Origin: Pseudopyrenochaeta lycopersici
Taxonomy: Eukaryota; Ascomycota; Dothideomycetes; Pleosporales; Pseudopyrenochaetaceae
Assembly (NCBI GenBank): GCA_003313425.1
Contig: NHZP01000001.1
Location: forward strand, 496,001 to 560,000
Reading direction: 5' to 3'
DNA: 64,000 bases
Made by a program: the position numbers and the translations under genes. The notes below the pieces were generated by a model. That model was not told the origin of the DNA. It saw only the letters and a program-made list of their open reading frames with translations, and did no database searches. This document shows positions 43,421 to 54,317 of the stretch, piece by piece. How positions within the stretch are numbered: position 1 is the first letter of the stretch; each line of letters begins with the position of its first letter.

Positions 43421-46400
43421 ATGGGGACGCGAAGTCGCAGGCCATCAATCGTGAGGAGCTGCGACATGGGCTCATAACCAGCTCTACCAAGCGTAGAATA
43501 ACGCAACTATCAGGACTGCAGCACCAGGTCACAGCTGATTGTGAGTGTGGACGATAAAACAAAAAGGATCGAGAAGGCTGACTGGGCTCGAATTCGCAGC
43601 ACTTGTTCCCGCCGACCTTCAACCACTCTTAGAGTTACTCTTCGAAACTTATCCGCTATATGACGACCGCGAATCGCGACAAGCCGTCGAAGCAGTGCTC
43701 AAGTCGCTCGTCAACGGCACACACGGCAATACTGTGCTGCCGCCAATTGTCAAATTTCTGAAGCAGGAATGTCTGAAGAAAAGCATAGCACACGCCAACG
43801 CCTTCGTGTTGGTTGACTGGTGTTCAGTCTTGCTGTTGCAGTGCGCAAATTCGCCTGAACGATGGTCGAAATACGGGCTAGACTTGGCTCTTGCGAATGC
43901 ACGGGTGCTGGAGACATGTGTAGCTGCAGGAACCGATAGACGTGCAGCCCGCATCTCCGGGTCCGCATTGGTCTCGACCCGGCGGGCTCTGCGTGCCATT
44001 TTACGCTCTGAGGCAATCGGACAAAATGCTCTTCCTCAGCTGGTCACTGCTCTCACTGCGAAAGGCTCCGCTCCCACGGCTGGAAATGCTGTCCTTCTCG
44101 GAGTCATAGCTGGGGTCTCATCTCGACTACCCGCCGTTAAGCCACACCTGGAGAAACATAAGCAAGATTACTACACTTTCTACGTACGGGAAATCGTTGG
44201 CTCCCGGGCCCAACTGCCGGATCATGTCTCTAATGCACTGCAAAACTTCTTCGACACCTTTCCAACGTTGGATGAGCTCCGCAAGGAGGTCATACAGCCT
44301 ATTGAGAAGGCTCTGTTGAGGGCACCAGAAGTGGTGTTGATTGATGTCATTTCGCCAATGATTTTAGCTCTTCCTGAATCTATGGATCTTTCGGAAATAC
44401 TGCTCGCAAACATGCTAAAGCCTCTACTTGCGAATGTCAAATCCAGCAACCCTGCTATAAGAGCAGGCGTCTTACGAACCTTTACAGCACTTGCTTCGCG
44501 GGCACGCAATGAAGAAGTTCTTGCCAAAGTCGCGGACGAGGTTCTCAACCCCCTCAAACAGGGCAAGGTATCCGGCGTCGACCAGAAAGTACTGCACGCA
44601 CAGCTTTTGTCTGCTTTGCCCGAATGCCAATCGTTATCGAAGAAGATCCCGACAGGAATTGTGCCAGTGGCACTCAAAGAGCCCAACGAGGCGGCTGTCG
44701 TAGCTGAGGTGTTCGCAATGACCAAGCATCTTGCCTTAGCATTGGCCAATGGTTTAGTCCTCGACAAGACCATTTCAGACGCTTTCATCAAAGGCATGGC
44801 GGATAAACGTGTGTCTATCAAACGCCTTTGGGCAATTCGTGCTGCAGATATCTGGTGGAACCTTGCTGATGCCCACTACACTCAACCCGACATACTCGCA
44901 TTTTGCCAGGCAACCCTCCCCAAGCTAATTGAGATATGGCAAGAAGTCACTACCAACCCCATCCCAGCGACTCAAAGCGGCCTGATCACTGTAGGCCACT
45001 ATGTTGTTGCTCTGTTACTCGACCGAGTACGCCATTCGAAAGATGATGCACTCTCCGCGATCTACAAGAAATCTGATGTACTGTCACAGTCACTCACTAC
45101 ACAGCCGAAACCTTCATTTCTTCTCAACTCGAAAGTATACTCAAAACTTTCAGGTGAGGAGTATGTGATGATTGCAGTCCGTGCTTTGACGGCCGTTGCG
45201 TCGTTCTTCGCCCAGAACTCCTGCTCCAAAGAAGCTGAGGTTGCATGGGCACAGGCTTTTGTCTTTTTCCTTGTAGCACAGGGTGTGTCAGCGAAGGCAA
45301 AGTCGGAGGTCAAACATGCACTAACACAAATTTACCTTCGAGTATCGCCAGAGAGAATTAGCAATGTTATGATAGAAGGCCTATGGTCATGGTACAGGTC
45401 AAGCGAGCAGGAAGACAAAGACAGTGCCGCCGTAGCATCAAAAACAGGTTCCAGCGATCTTGGGGCCGTACTAGGCTGCCTTTGCTTGACTCCAGAGGCT
45501 TTGAGGCACTCCCAAGCAAGCATTAATAAAGAAACTCTACATAAGCAAGCCGTGAAGCTTGCAGTATTAGCCAGACAAGAGATCATTCCTCGCATATCTT
45601 GGATTGATCTTTGTCTCAGAATGGGAATAGATCCGGGACAGCTCGTGCGGGACAACTTACCAGATCTAATAAGCGCGATCAATGATGCCATTGAGGTACG
45701 TCTCTCCTGGTTTGCTGCTGAGTACTTCTGCTGACGGCTGGAATAGAACAAAGACAATATCGAGTTTCCTGCCATTAGCCTTGCAGCTTATAGTGCATAC
45801 ACAGATATGGCTTTTGTGGCACCAGAGATGGCCTTGCCGGCCGTTGTAGACCAGTTTAGTCAAGACCTTGATCCGAAGCAGCTGGAAGCGATAGGTCCCA
45901 CCGAGGCCGCCATCTTTCGTACCCCAGAAGGGACTGCTTACGTTGATGTGCTGTCGAAAAAAGCCCCAACTGCTATTGACAAAAATACTAAAGATTATGA
46001 TACACTCAAGTGGGAGGAAGAATTACGGGCACAGCTTGCACAGAAAAAAGGCCAAACGAAGAAACTTACTGTGGATGAGCAAACCAAAGTCAGCGCACAG
46101 CTAGCTAAAGAGGCATCCATTAGAGATGAAGTTGCTGTCACCGAGCAGAAAATGAGGAGAGGAGTCGGCATCATTCGAAGCCTCGCATCTGGCCCCCCTA
46201 CTGAAGCTGAACAATGGATGGGTCCGGCGGTGAACTTATTGATCCAATCTATTCGAGCTGGCGCCGGACTTCTACTTGGGGACTTACCAGCAACAGCGTT
46301 CATTGCTTGTTCACAGCGAATATCAAATCGACTTGGTGTCCTACGGCCTTTCGTTGGCGTTGCTACGTTAAGAACGATCGGCTCCATACAACTGTCAGAG

Positions 46401-49400
46401 CAGTATGAAGATGAGAACCTGGGTGGTAAGTCACCCATCCACGCAATATCTTTACTCTACTAAATCACCCAGACTTGGTGACACGAGTCATGTATCGGCT
46501 TCGATTCTTGAGTGAGCAAAGACCATTAGACACTGTGTCCCTTGCATACTGCTTCCCTCTTATCTTTCTTGTGCTTGAAAAGGGTGGGATAGGACGGTCT
46601 TCGACTGAGGAAACAGACGAGCAATTGATCCTGGCCATCGAGATCTTAGCATTCCATACCAATTCCTGTAAGTGCTCAATAGCATGTCCATTCCAGGACC
46701 TTACTGATCTCTGTAATAGGTACTGATAAACGTCTTCCACGCAAAAACTTGCTTGACATACTTATTTGGTCCATGCAACGATATCAACAGCACTACAAGA
46801 TGATCAAGGACTGTGTAACAGATCTTGCCAGCGGTCTCGCTCCCAATATCACCAATGAAGAATTGGGTTCCTTGCTTCGCGGTACCATTGTACCGGAAAC
46901 AGCTGTTCGCACAGCAACGCTGCAAGCAATCGATGCTGAGCTCGACATGAACGACCTGAAGTTCAGTGAAGAGATCTGGATCGCATGCCACGATGATGTT
47001 GCTGAGAATGTGGAGCTTGCACGAATTATTTGGGATGAAAATGAACTAGAGCTGAAAGCGGAGGCGGGAGTTACCATGCTTCCTTATCTTGATTCCACTG
47101 ATAAACAGCTCAGAAGAGCGGCGTCTCGTTCCATTGGCGAAATAATTACTGACTTCCCAGACACGTTCGACCATCTCCTCGAAATACTGCAAACTTCGTA
47201 CATTGAAAAAGCTAGACCACGGGTTCCGGAGCGTGACGAGTATGGTATGCCACGTAAAAACGACCTGCGAGATCCTTGGGAAAGTCGGGATGGTATTGCA
47301 CTCGCGTTCAAAGAGATGACGCCAGGGTTTAAGCCTGAAAGGCTGGTGGAATTCTTGAAGTTTATGGTTTACGAAGGCCCTCTTGGAGATCGGAGCTCTG
47401 CCGTACGAGACGAGATGATCGAAGCGGCCACGTCAATCATTACCCGTAATGCCCAAAGTAAGGTGGAACCTCTGATGGAGCTTTTTGAGACTGCTTTGGA
47501 AAGCCCGGACCGCAAGTCAGAGATGTATGACCAGGTCAACGAAGCCGTCATAATTCTCTACGGCGCACTGGGTCGCCATTTGCAGACAGGCGACAAACGT
47601 GTGCCAAAGGTCGTCCAGAGACTGTTAGCGACTCTAAGTACACCTTCCGAGACCGTACAGTACGCTGTCGCCCAATGTCTGCCGCCGTTGATTCGAACAT
47701 CAGAACAAGAAGTGCCGACATACATCAACCAGATGATGGAGCAGTTACTTCAATCTAAGAAGTACGCTGCACGGCGCGGTGCCGCTTATGGACTTGCTGG
47801 CATCGTCCGCGGAAGAGGCCTCGGAGTCCTGAAAGAGTATCGTATTATGTCCACCCTCAAGGGGGCCACCGAGAACAAAAAAGACGTTGGGCAGAGGCAA
47901 GGTGTGTTCTTGGCATACGAACTTTTATCGCTTATTTTAGGCCGTTTGTTTGAGCCATATGTCATTCAGCTTGTCCCACAGGTACTCGTAGGCTTTGGTG
48001 ATACAAGCGCAGACGTTCGAGAGGCTTGTCTTGATGCAGCAAAGACGTGTTTCTCTACTCTCAGCTCCTTCGGTGTAAAGCAAGTTCTACCTATTCTCCT
48101 CGAGGGCCTCGACGAGCAGCAATGGAGAAGCAAGAAGGGAGCGTGCGACTCACTGGGTGCTATGGCATACCTGGATCCGAACCAACTCGCCCTGAGCTTG
48201 CCTGAAATTATCCCACCTCTTACAACCGTCTTGACGGATAGTCACAAAGAAGTTCGGTCGTCCGCAAATCGTAGCTTACAACGCTTTGGTGAAGTCATTA
48301 GCAATCCTGAGATCAAGAGCGTTGTCAACATTCTTCTCAAGGCACTTAGCGATCCTACCAAGCACACCGATGATGCCCTTGATGCACTGATCAAGATTCA
48401 GTTTGCTCATTTCCTTGATGCTCCATCCCTTGCTCTCGTGGTGCGTATTCTGGAGCGAGGTTTGGGTGACCGATCTGGAACGAAGCGAAAGTCTGCACAG
48501 ATTATTGGCAGCTTAGCGTACCTTACCGAGCGGAAGGATCTCATATCGCATCTACCAATTTTGGTTGCAGGGCTGCGAGTAGCAGTTGTGGACCCTGTGC
48601 CCACTACTCGCGCGACAGCCTCGAAAGCCCTCGGTTCACTTATGGAGAAGCTGGGAGAAGACGCTTTGCCAGATCTTATACCAAGCCTTATGTCTACCCT
48701 CAAGTCTGATACTGGAGCTGGTGACAGACTCGGTTCTGCGCAAGCTCTCTCTGAGGTGCTTGCTGGTCTTGGAACTGGACGTCTGGAAGAGACGCTTCCA
48801 AGTATCTTGCAGAATGTGGCTAGCAACAAAGCTTCGGTGCGAGAGGGCTTCATGTCACTTTTCATCTTCTTGCCCGCTTGCTTCGGAAACAGCTTCGCAA
48901 ACTATCTCAGCAAGATCATTCCCCCGATCCTTGGCGGTCTTGCTGATGATGTCGAATCAATCCGAGAGACTGCGCTGCGTGCTGGCCGTCTCTTGGTCAA
49001 GAACTTCGCCACCAAAGCTATCGATCTTCTATTGCCAGAACTCGAGAGGGGTCTCGCTGACGACAGTCATCGTATTCGTCTCAGCTCTGTGGAGCTTGTT
49101 GGAGACCTGCTTTTCAACCTTACCGGCATCACTGGTAAGGAAGAGGAAGCCGAGGAAGGAGCGAAAGAGGCCGGACAGTCTCTACTCGAAGTCCTTGGAG
49201 AAGAGAAACGAAACAAGGTCTTGTCTGCTCTATACATTTGTAGATGCGACACATCTGGCTTGGTTCGCACAGCTTCTATCAATGTTTGGAAGGCACTGGT
49301 TGCTTCTCCACGCACCCTACGTGAGCTTGTCCCCACACTTACTCAGCTTATTATTCGACGTCTGGCTAGCTCGAACATGGAGCAAAAGGTCATCGCTAGC

Positions 49401-51723
49401 AATGCTCTAGGAGAGTTGATACGAAAGGCTGGCGACGGTGTACTGGCAACTCTCCTGCCCACACTAGAAGAAGGCTTGCACACAACTGATACAGATGCCA
49501 AACAAGGTATCTGCATCGCCCTACGCGAACTGATTGCTTCTGCCTCACCCGAGCAAATAGAAGACTACGAAAAGACGTTGATACAAGTGGTAAGGACTGC
49601 ATTGGTAGATCCGAGCGTCGATGTACGAGAAGCCGCTGCGGAAGCTTTTGATGCTCTACAGCAGATACTTGGCAAAAGGGCTGTTGACCAGGTCCTACCA
49701 TATCTACTCAATCTCCTGCGTAGTGAAGAGGATGCTCACAATGCGCTTTCTGCCCTCCTTACTCTGCTTACTGACCAAGCACGGTCGAACATTATCCTAC
49801 CCAACCTCCTTCCAACGCTGCTCACGTCTCCGATGTCTGCATTCAACGCCCGAGCCATTGCCTCGTTAGCGGAGGTCGCAAGCTCCGCCATGACTAGGAG
49901 GCTACCAAATATTCTCAACACCATCATGGACAATATCATCGCGTCTAAGGATGATGACCTCCGATTAGAGCTAGAGTCATCATTCGACAAGGTGCTCCTC
50001 TCAGTTGATGAATTTGACGGACTTAATACGGCCATGAGTGCTATGCTTGGGCTGTCCAAACACGATGATGAGCGAAGACGTGCGCGTGCTGATATGCACC
50101 TAGCCAAGTTCTTCGCCGAGTCAGAGGTCGACTTTTCGAGATACTACCCTGATCTCATCCGTGCGCTCCTCATTTCGTTTGATGATGGCGACAAGGAAGT
50201 AGTCAAGGCAGCATGGACCGCTCTCAGTACGCTGACTACAAAGCGACTGCGGAAAGAAGAAATGGAGTCCCTTGTTCTCTCGACTAGGCAGACGCTCAAT
50301 CAAGTCGGTGTGGCTGGCGCAGATCTTCCAGGCTTCTCACTACCAAAGGGCATCAACGCTATCCTACCTATCTTCCTGCAAGGTCTCATGAACGGCTCAG
50401 TAGAACAACGAACACAAGCTGCCTTGGCTATATCAGATGTTATTGACCGCACCAGCACGAAGGCACTCCAACCGTTCGTCGCCCAGATAACGGGACCGCT
50501 AATTCGCGTGGTTACAGAGCGTTCGACAGAGGTCAAGGCGGCTATTCTGCTCACCCTGAACAACCTCTTGGAAAAGATCCCCACATTTCTCAAGCCCTTT
50601 TTACCCCAGCTTCAGCGAACATTTGCTAAGTCTCTTGCAGACACATCATCTGATGTACTGCGCGCCCGGGCGGCTAAGGCTTTGGGTACGTTGATCAAGC
50701 TGACCCCGAGAGTCGATCCTCTTATTGCCGAACTCGTTACTGGCTCCAAGACCAGCGACGAAGCAGTCAAGACCGCCATGTTGAAAGCTTTGTTTGAAGT
50801 GGTGAGCAAGGCTGGCAAGAACATGAGCGACGCGAGCAGGAATGCAATCTTGGGTCTCATCGATACGGAGAGTGATGACTCCAATGGTGAGCAGCTTAAT
50901 ATTATAGCCTGGTGTTAACAATATCAATGCTGATACGTTTGTAGATGCGATGGCAATCACGAATGCTCGCCTTCTGGGTGCCCTCATCAGCTGCTTACCT
51001 GGGGACATTGCTGCTGGTCTTCTAAAGACTCGCGTACTCACGACTCACTTTAGCCGAGCTTCGGTTCTTGCTCTCAATGCCATCTTGCTGGACGCTCCAG
51101 AAGCTCTTACAGAGGCGGTCGCAGATGACGCAGTCTCGGTTATCTGTCAGGGCGTTGCGCACTCCCAGCCGTTCATCTCAGATAACGCAGTCCTAGCGGC
51201 GGGCAAGTATCTCCTTGGAGACAAGATGATCAAAACATTCGAGCACACGAAGCCGATATTCGAAGCCCTTGCACCGGTCATCGAGCCTGGCCACCCGGTC
51301 GATACAAGGCGTCTGGCACTCGTAGTACTTCGGACCGTGGCCCGGGAGCACAATGACCTTGTTCGCCCGCACATCCCGCTCCTGATTCCCTCGGTTTTTG
51401 CATCAGTTCGCGATCCCGTGATTCCTGTCAAGCTTTCAGCGGAAGCAGCCTTCCTTACCATGTTTTCGGTGGTCGATGAGGAGAGCGCAGTGTTTGACAA
51501 GTACATGGCTGGCCCTGGCAAGACCTTGTCAGCTGGCCAGCAGCGCAGCATGGGCGACTACTTCAAGAGGGTAGCTCTACGATTAGCAGGCCAAGCTAGG
51601 GAGAGGAGAGAGGCCGAGGGCGGAGCCGGTGGCCTTGGCTTGTCGAGCGATGAGATGGAGGATGAGCGGGAGATCTGGAGTGTTGGGATGGTGGAGCTGG
51701 GTGATGTATTTTGCGACAAGTAG
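43411..51723 (+). CDS. GCN1: Gcn1, activator of the eIF2-alpha kinase Gcn2
   Basis: Giant HEAT-repeat protein that binds ribosomes (including collided ones) with Gcn20 and activates Gcn2 in general amino-acid control. Exons: 43411..43540, 43600..45695, 45747..46425, 46473..46667, 46720..50886, 50945..51723, giving 2681 residues (yeast 2672). The protein is almost entirely helical repeats. The central eEF3-like block includes SSAVRDEMIEAATSII, YAARRGAAYGLAGIVRGRG and QWRSKKGACDSLGAMAYL; the C-terminal repeats that bind Gcn2 include GDRSGTKRKSAQIIG and later units. Five introns of 47-59 nt all keep phase. The first exon is short and least certain; its first in-frame ATG is used. The neighbouring helicase also acts in translation, so shared regulation is plausible. 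Confidence 0.96.
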
Positions 51724-52209
51724 TCAGGAGAGACGAAGGGACGGGCAAGGAATACGGACATAAAAGGCGATTGCAGGGCCGGGGCACTGGCATGGGAGTA
51801 TTTGATGATAGAATATGAATGCATAGCAAATGGCTGCTTATTGTTGACGGATGACATTTTGGCTTTGCTACGGGTGGAATGTCATGAGCGGTGGTTCGTT
51901 TCAGGCAGCGTATCCTTGGACGACGCCAGAAGAGTTGGCGGGCGACCATGTCGGCTTATCCACGCTCGTCCACGGCGCTCAGCACGACGACTCCATCAGC
52001 GCACGCCCTGCACACGGCCGCTCACGCCCAGCTTCCATCGCAGAACATTACCGGTGGCCTCTGCGACCCATCTGGAGCCCTCAGATTCGCGTGCAGCGCC
52101 ATCCAGCGTCGCCCCGCCCTGTTTGCGGCCGCCGCCGCGCAGCCCGACCAGGCGCAAGACAACACTGCAGCCCATTGAGCGCCCGCCCCGGCGCATACAC
52201 ACGGCCAGC
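51724..52209. other. Spacer between GCN1 and HFI1
   Basis: 486 bp. The HFI1 frame stays open upstream to an ATG at 51802, but the extra 136 residues are Arg/His/Pro-rich and non-conserved in appearance, so this is treated as promoter/5' UTR. Confidence 0.5.
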
Positions 52210-53641
52210 ATGGCAGGCACCATACGACCCAACGACATGAACGTATCCACTACGCCCACACTGTCCTCAGCCACACTGCCCAGCCTCTCCTCTCTCCAGA
52301 CGGACCTCGCAAAGAAGCCGCCGGCGCCACGAACCCCCCGGGTAGACGTCGAGCCATTGTACGCCGCCGTCAAGGGGGCCGTAAGCGATGCAGACTGGGC
52401 AATCTACAAGACATCGCTGTCCTCGTTCCTGTTGGGCAACCTGAACCAAGAAGAGCTCACCTTCAAGCTCTCCAAGATCCTGACCACGCCGGCCCTGGAA
52501 CATGCCCACAATGCCCTCTTCACCGCAATATACGCCAACATCTGGCGCGACACCCCGGACGCGGGCATTGCCAGCTGGGTGTCAAGCAGTGACAAGCCGA
52601 CCAGTGGGGCCGTCAAGGGCACGGGCGATGAGAGCGAAAAGCGGCTCAAATATGAGGTTATGCAGCTGAGCAGACGCGAGAGGAAACGGCTGAAGACGAT
52701 ACCAGCGGGAGATGGGGGTGCTGCGGGGGCCACGGCCGATGCAGGAATGGCGGGTGTCGGCGCACTGGGTCCGGTGCAGGAGTATGTTGATGCGAGGAGA
52801 GTCAAGCAATTGGAGGTTGGGCCGAGCAGCACACAAAGCGGAGGCTTCGGCAAGACGAGTACGTTCATTCCTCTCAAACGACTATTGCTTTCAACGAGGA
52901 TGCTAATCAAGCATAGACTGGGAGCTCGAAATTCGCAAACGCTACACTTCTGCCCTATACGTCGAAACCCACGAGTTCCCCACCGCAACAACAATATCAT
53001 ATCGTCTCCTTCCCATATGCTACGAATTCGGCTTGCCACAAGGCCACACAGCAGACTGTCCCGACTTTCTCAACATCGCCACCGAGACGTACATAAAGGA
53101 AGCTCTGGCAAACTTGCTAGGCAAAGTGAGTACTAATGGACCCGGATACGTGAGGACAGGGGAGTTCAAGAAAAAGGTAGAGCGAGAGGAGCGCATGGTG
53201 GAAAGGGGCGAGCTGATTAGGGGCAATGGAGGAGAACTGCCAGTTGAGAGTGAGGAGAGGAGGAAGAGGAAGTTGCTGTGCATGGAGGACTTGAGATTAG
53301 CCTTGGATCTCGGCGACAGCTATCTCGGCCAAACACCACTGCTCGCCGGAGCCATAACGCACAGCCGCTTCTTAGACACGCACGGTATTGAAGAGCTCTA
53401 TGACCCAAGTCCTACTTCGAAACCGCTCACGAACGGGGCGCTTGCCAATGGCGTTCATAGTGCTTCTACGAGTCGTGTCAAGCATACAGTCAATGGCGAG
53501 ACTTGGAGTGTAGATTTTGGAATCGGAGATGCGATGCAGATTGATGATGAGTTCGGAATAAACTGGCAGGGAGGGAGCGTACAGGACATCACAGAACTCG
53601 ACAACGCACTCGATGATGTCCTGGATCTCGGCGACCTCTAA
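52210..53641 (+). CDS. HFI1: SAGA complex subunit Hfi1/Ada1
   Basis: Structural subunit of the SAGA transcriptional coactivator (SAGA-Tad1 family). Exons 52210..52858 and 52917..53641 give 457 residues. The N-terminal conserved block reads VDVEPLYAAVKGAVSDADW, then FLLGNLNQEELTFKLSKIL and HNALFTAIYANIWRD, matching the Tad1 histone-fold-associated region. A linker with LSRRERKRLK follows, and exon 2 starts NWELEIRKRYTSAL. The C-terminal half contains CYEFGLPQGH, LRLALDLGDSYLGQ and an acidic end (DNALDDVLDLGDL). A 58-nt intron with a GCTAATC branch point splits an Asn codon. The start at 52210 is preferred over an upstream in-frame ATG. Confidence 0.88.
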
Positions 53642-54317
53642 ATCAACAGTGGAGAGCTGAAAATTTTCGTTTTCTTATTGCATGTTCGCATGATTCGGCG
53701 TGTATGGCCACAGACATCTAATAGTCTGTGTACATGGGTGGCGCATCTAGGCTTTTTGGGAATTGCAGCTGGGCGTCTACGGTGTTGGAACTGGATTTGG
53801 GCTGGGATGATACCCTGTTTCGGAGCATGAGCATGAGCGTCCTGAATTTCGTCATGCTTTGTATAACTTCGCTTCTCTAGTTCTGCCGTGGGCTTTTTTT
53901 TTGGGGGGTCTAGAAGATACTTGTTGGGCATAATGATAGTGGTGTGTATATACCGCCTCTCGGCTTTAGATCGTCACTTTTCATCTTTTACCGCTCATGG
54001 TGTTGACATGTAGATGATGGCGAGAATTGAAGCACTTCTCGAATTCTCATTATCGACTAGTTTACACCAGGAAGTGCGCGACAGAAAGATAAGCCCAAGA
54101 GACAACCATCGCAGCGACTGAGAAGGCCTTATCGGGCGAGCAACTCGTCGTCCTTATCCTCCTACATTTCACGCTCTCATAACACTACCGAGTACCTGTA
54201 GGATCCTCGAATCAAAGTTCTTTGATTGGCAGCAAGACGCCAGATTATAGCCAACAGCACTAAGATGCAGTCCAATCTAGCATTACCTCAGTGTTTGCAG
54301 CCTCACTACAAGCTTCT
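53642..54317. other. Convergent 3' region of HFI1 and PRP6
   Basis: 676 bp. It includes a T8-G6 run near 53890-53908. No gene, RNA or repeat family is recognised. Confidence 0.5.

Noticed and set aside
48586..49410. 274-codon plus-strand frame inside GCN1
   Set aside because: Overlaps the GCN1 fifth exon in another phase; Ser/Leu/Arg-rich shadow without conserved motifs.
51802..52209. N-terminal extension of HFI1 to an upstream ATG
   Set aside because: The added segment is Arg/His/Pro-rich with other frames open in parallel, typical of GC-rich leader DNA; conserved Hfi1 sequence begins after 52210.
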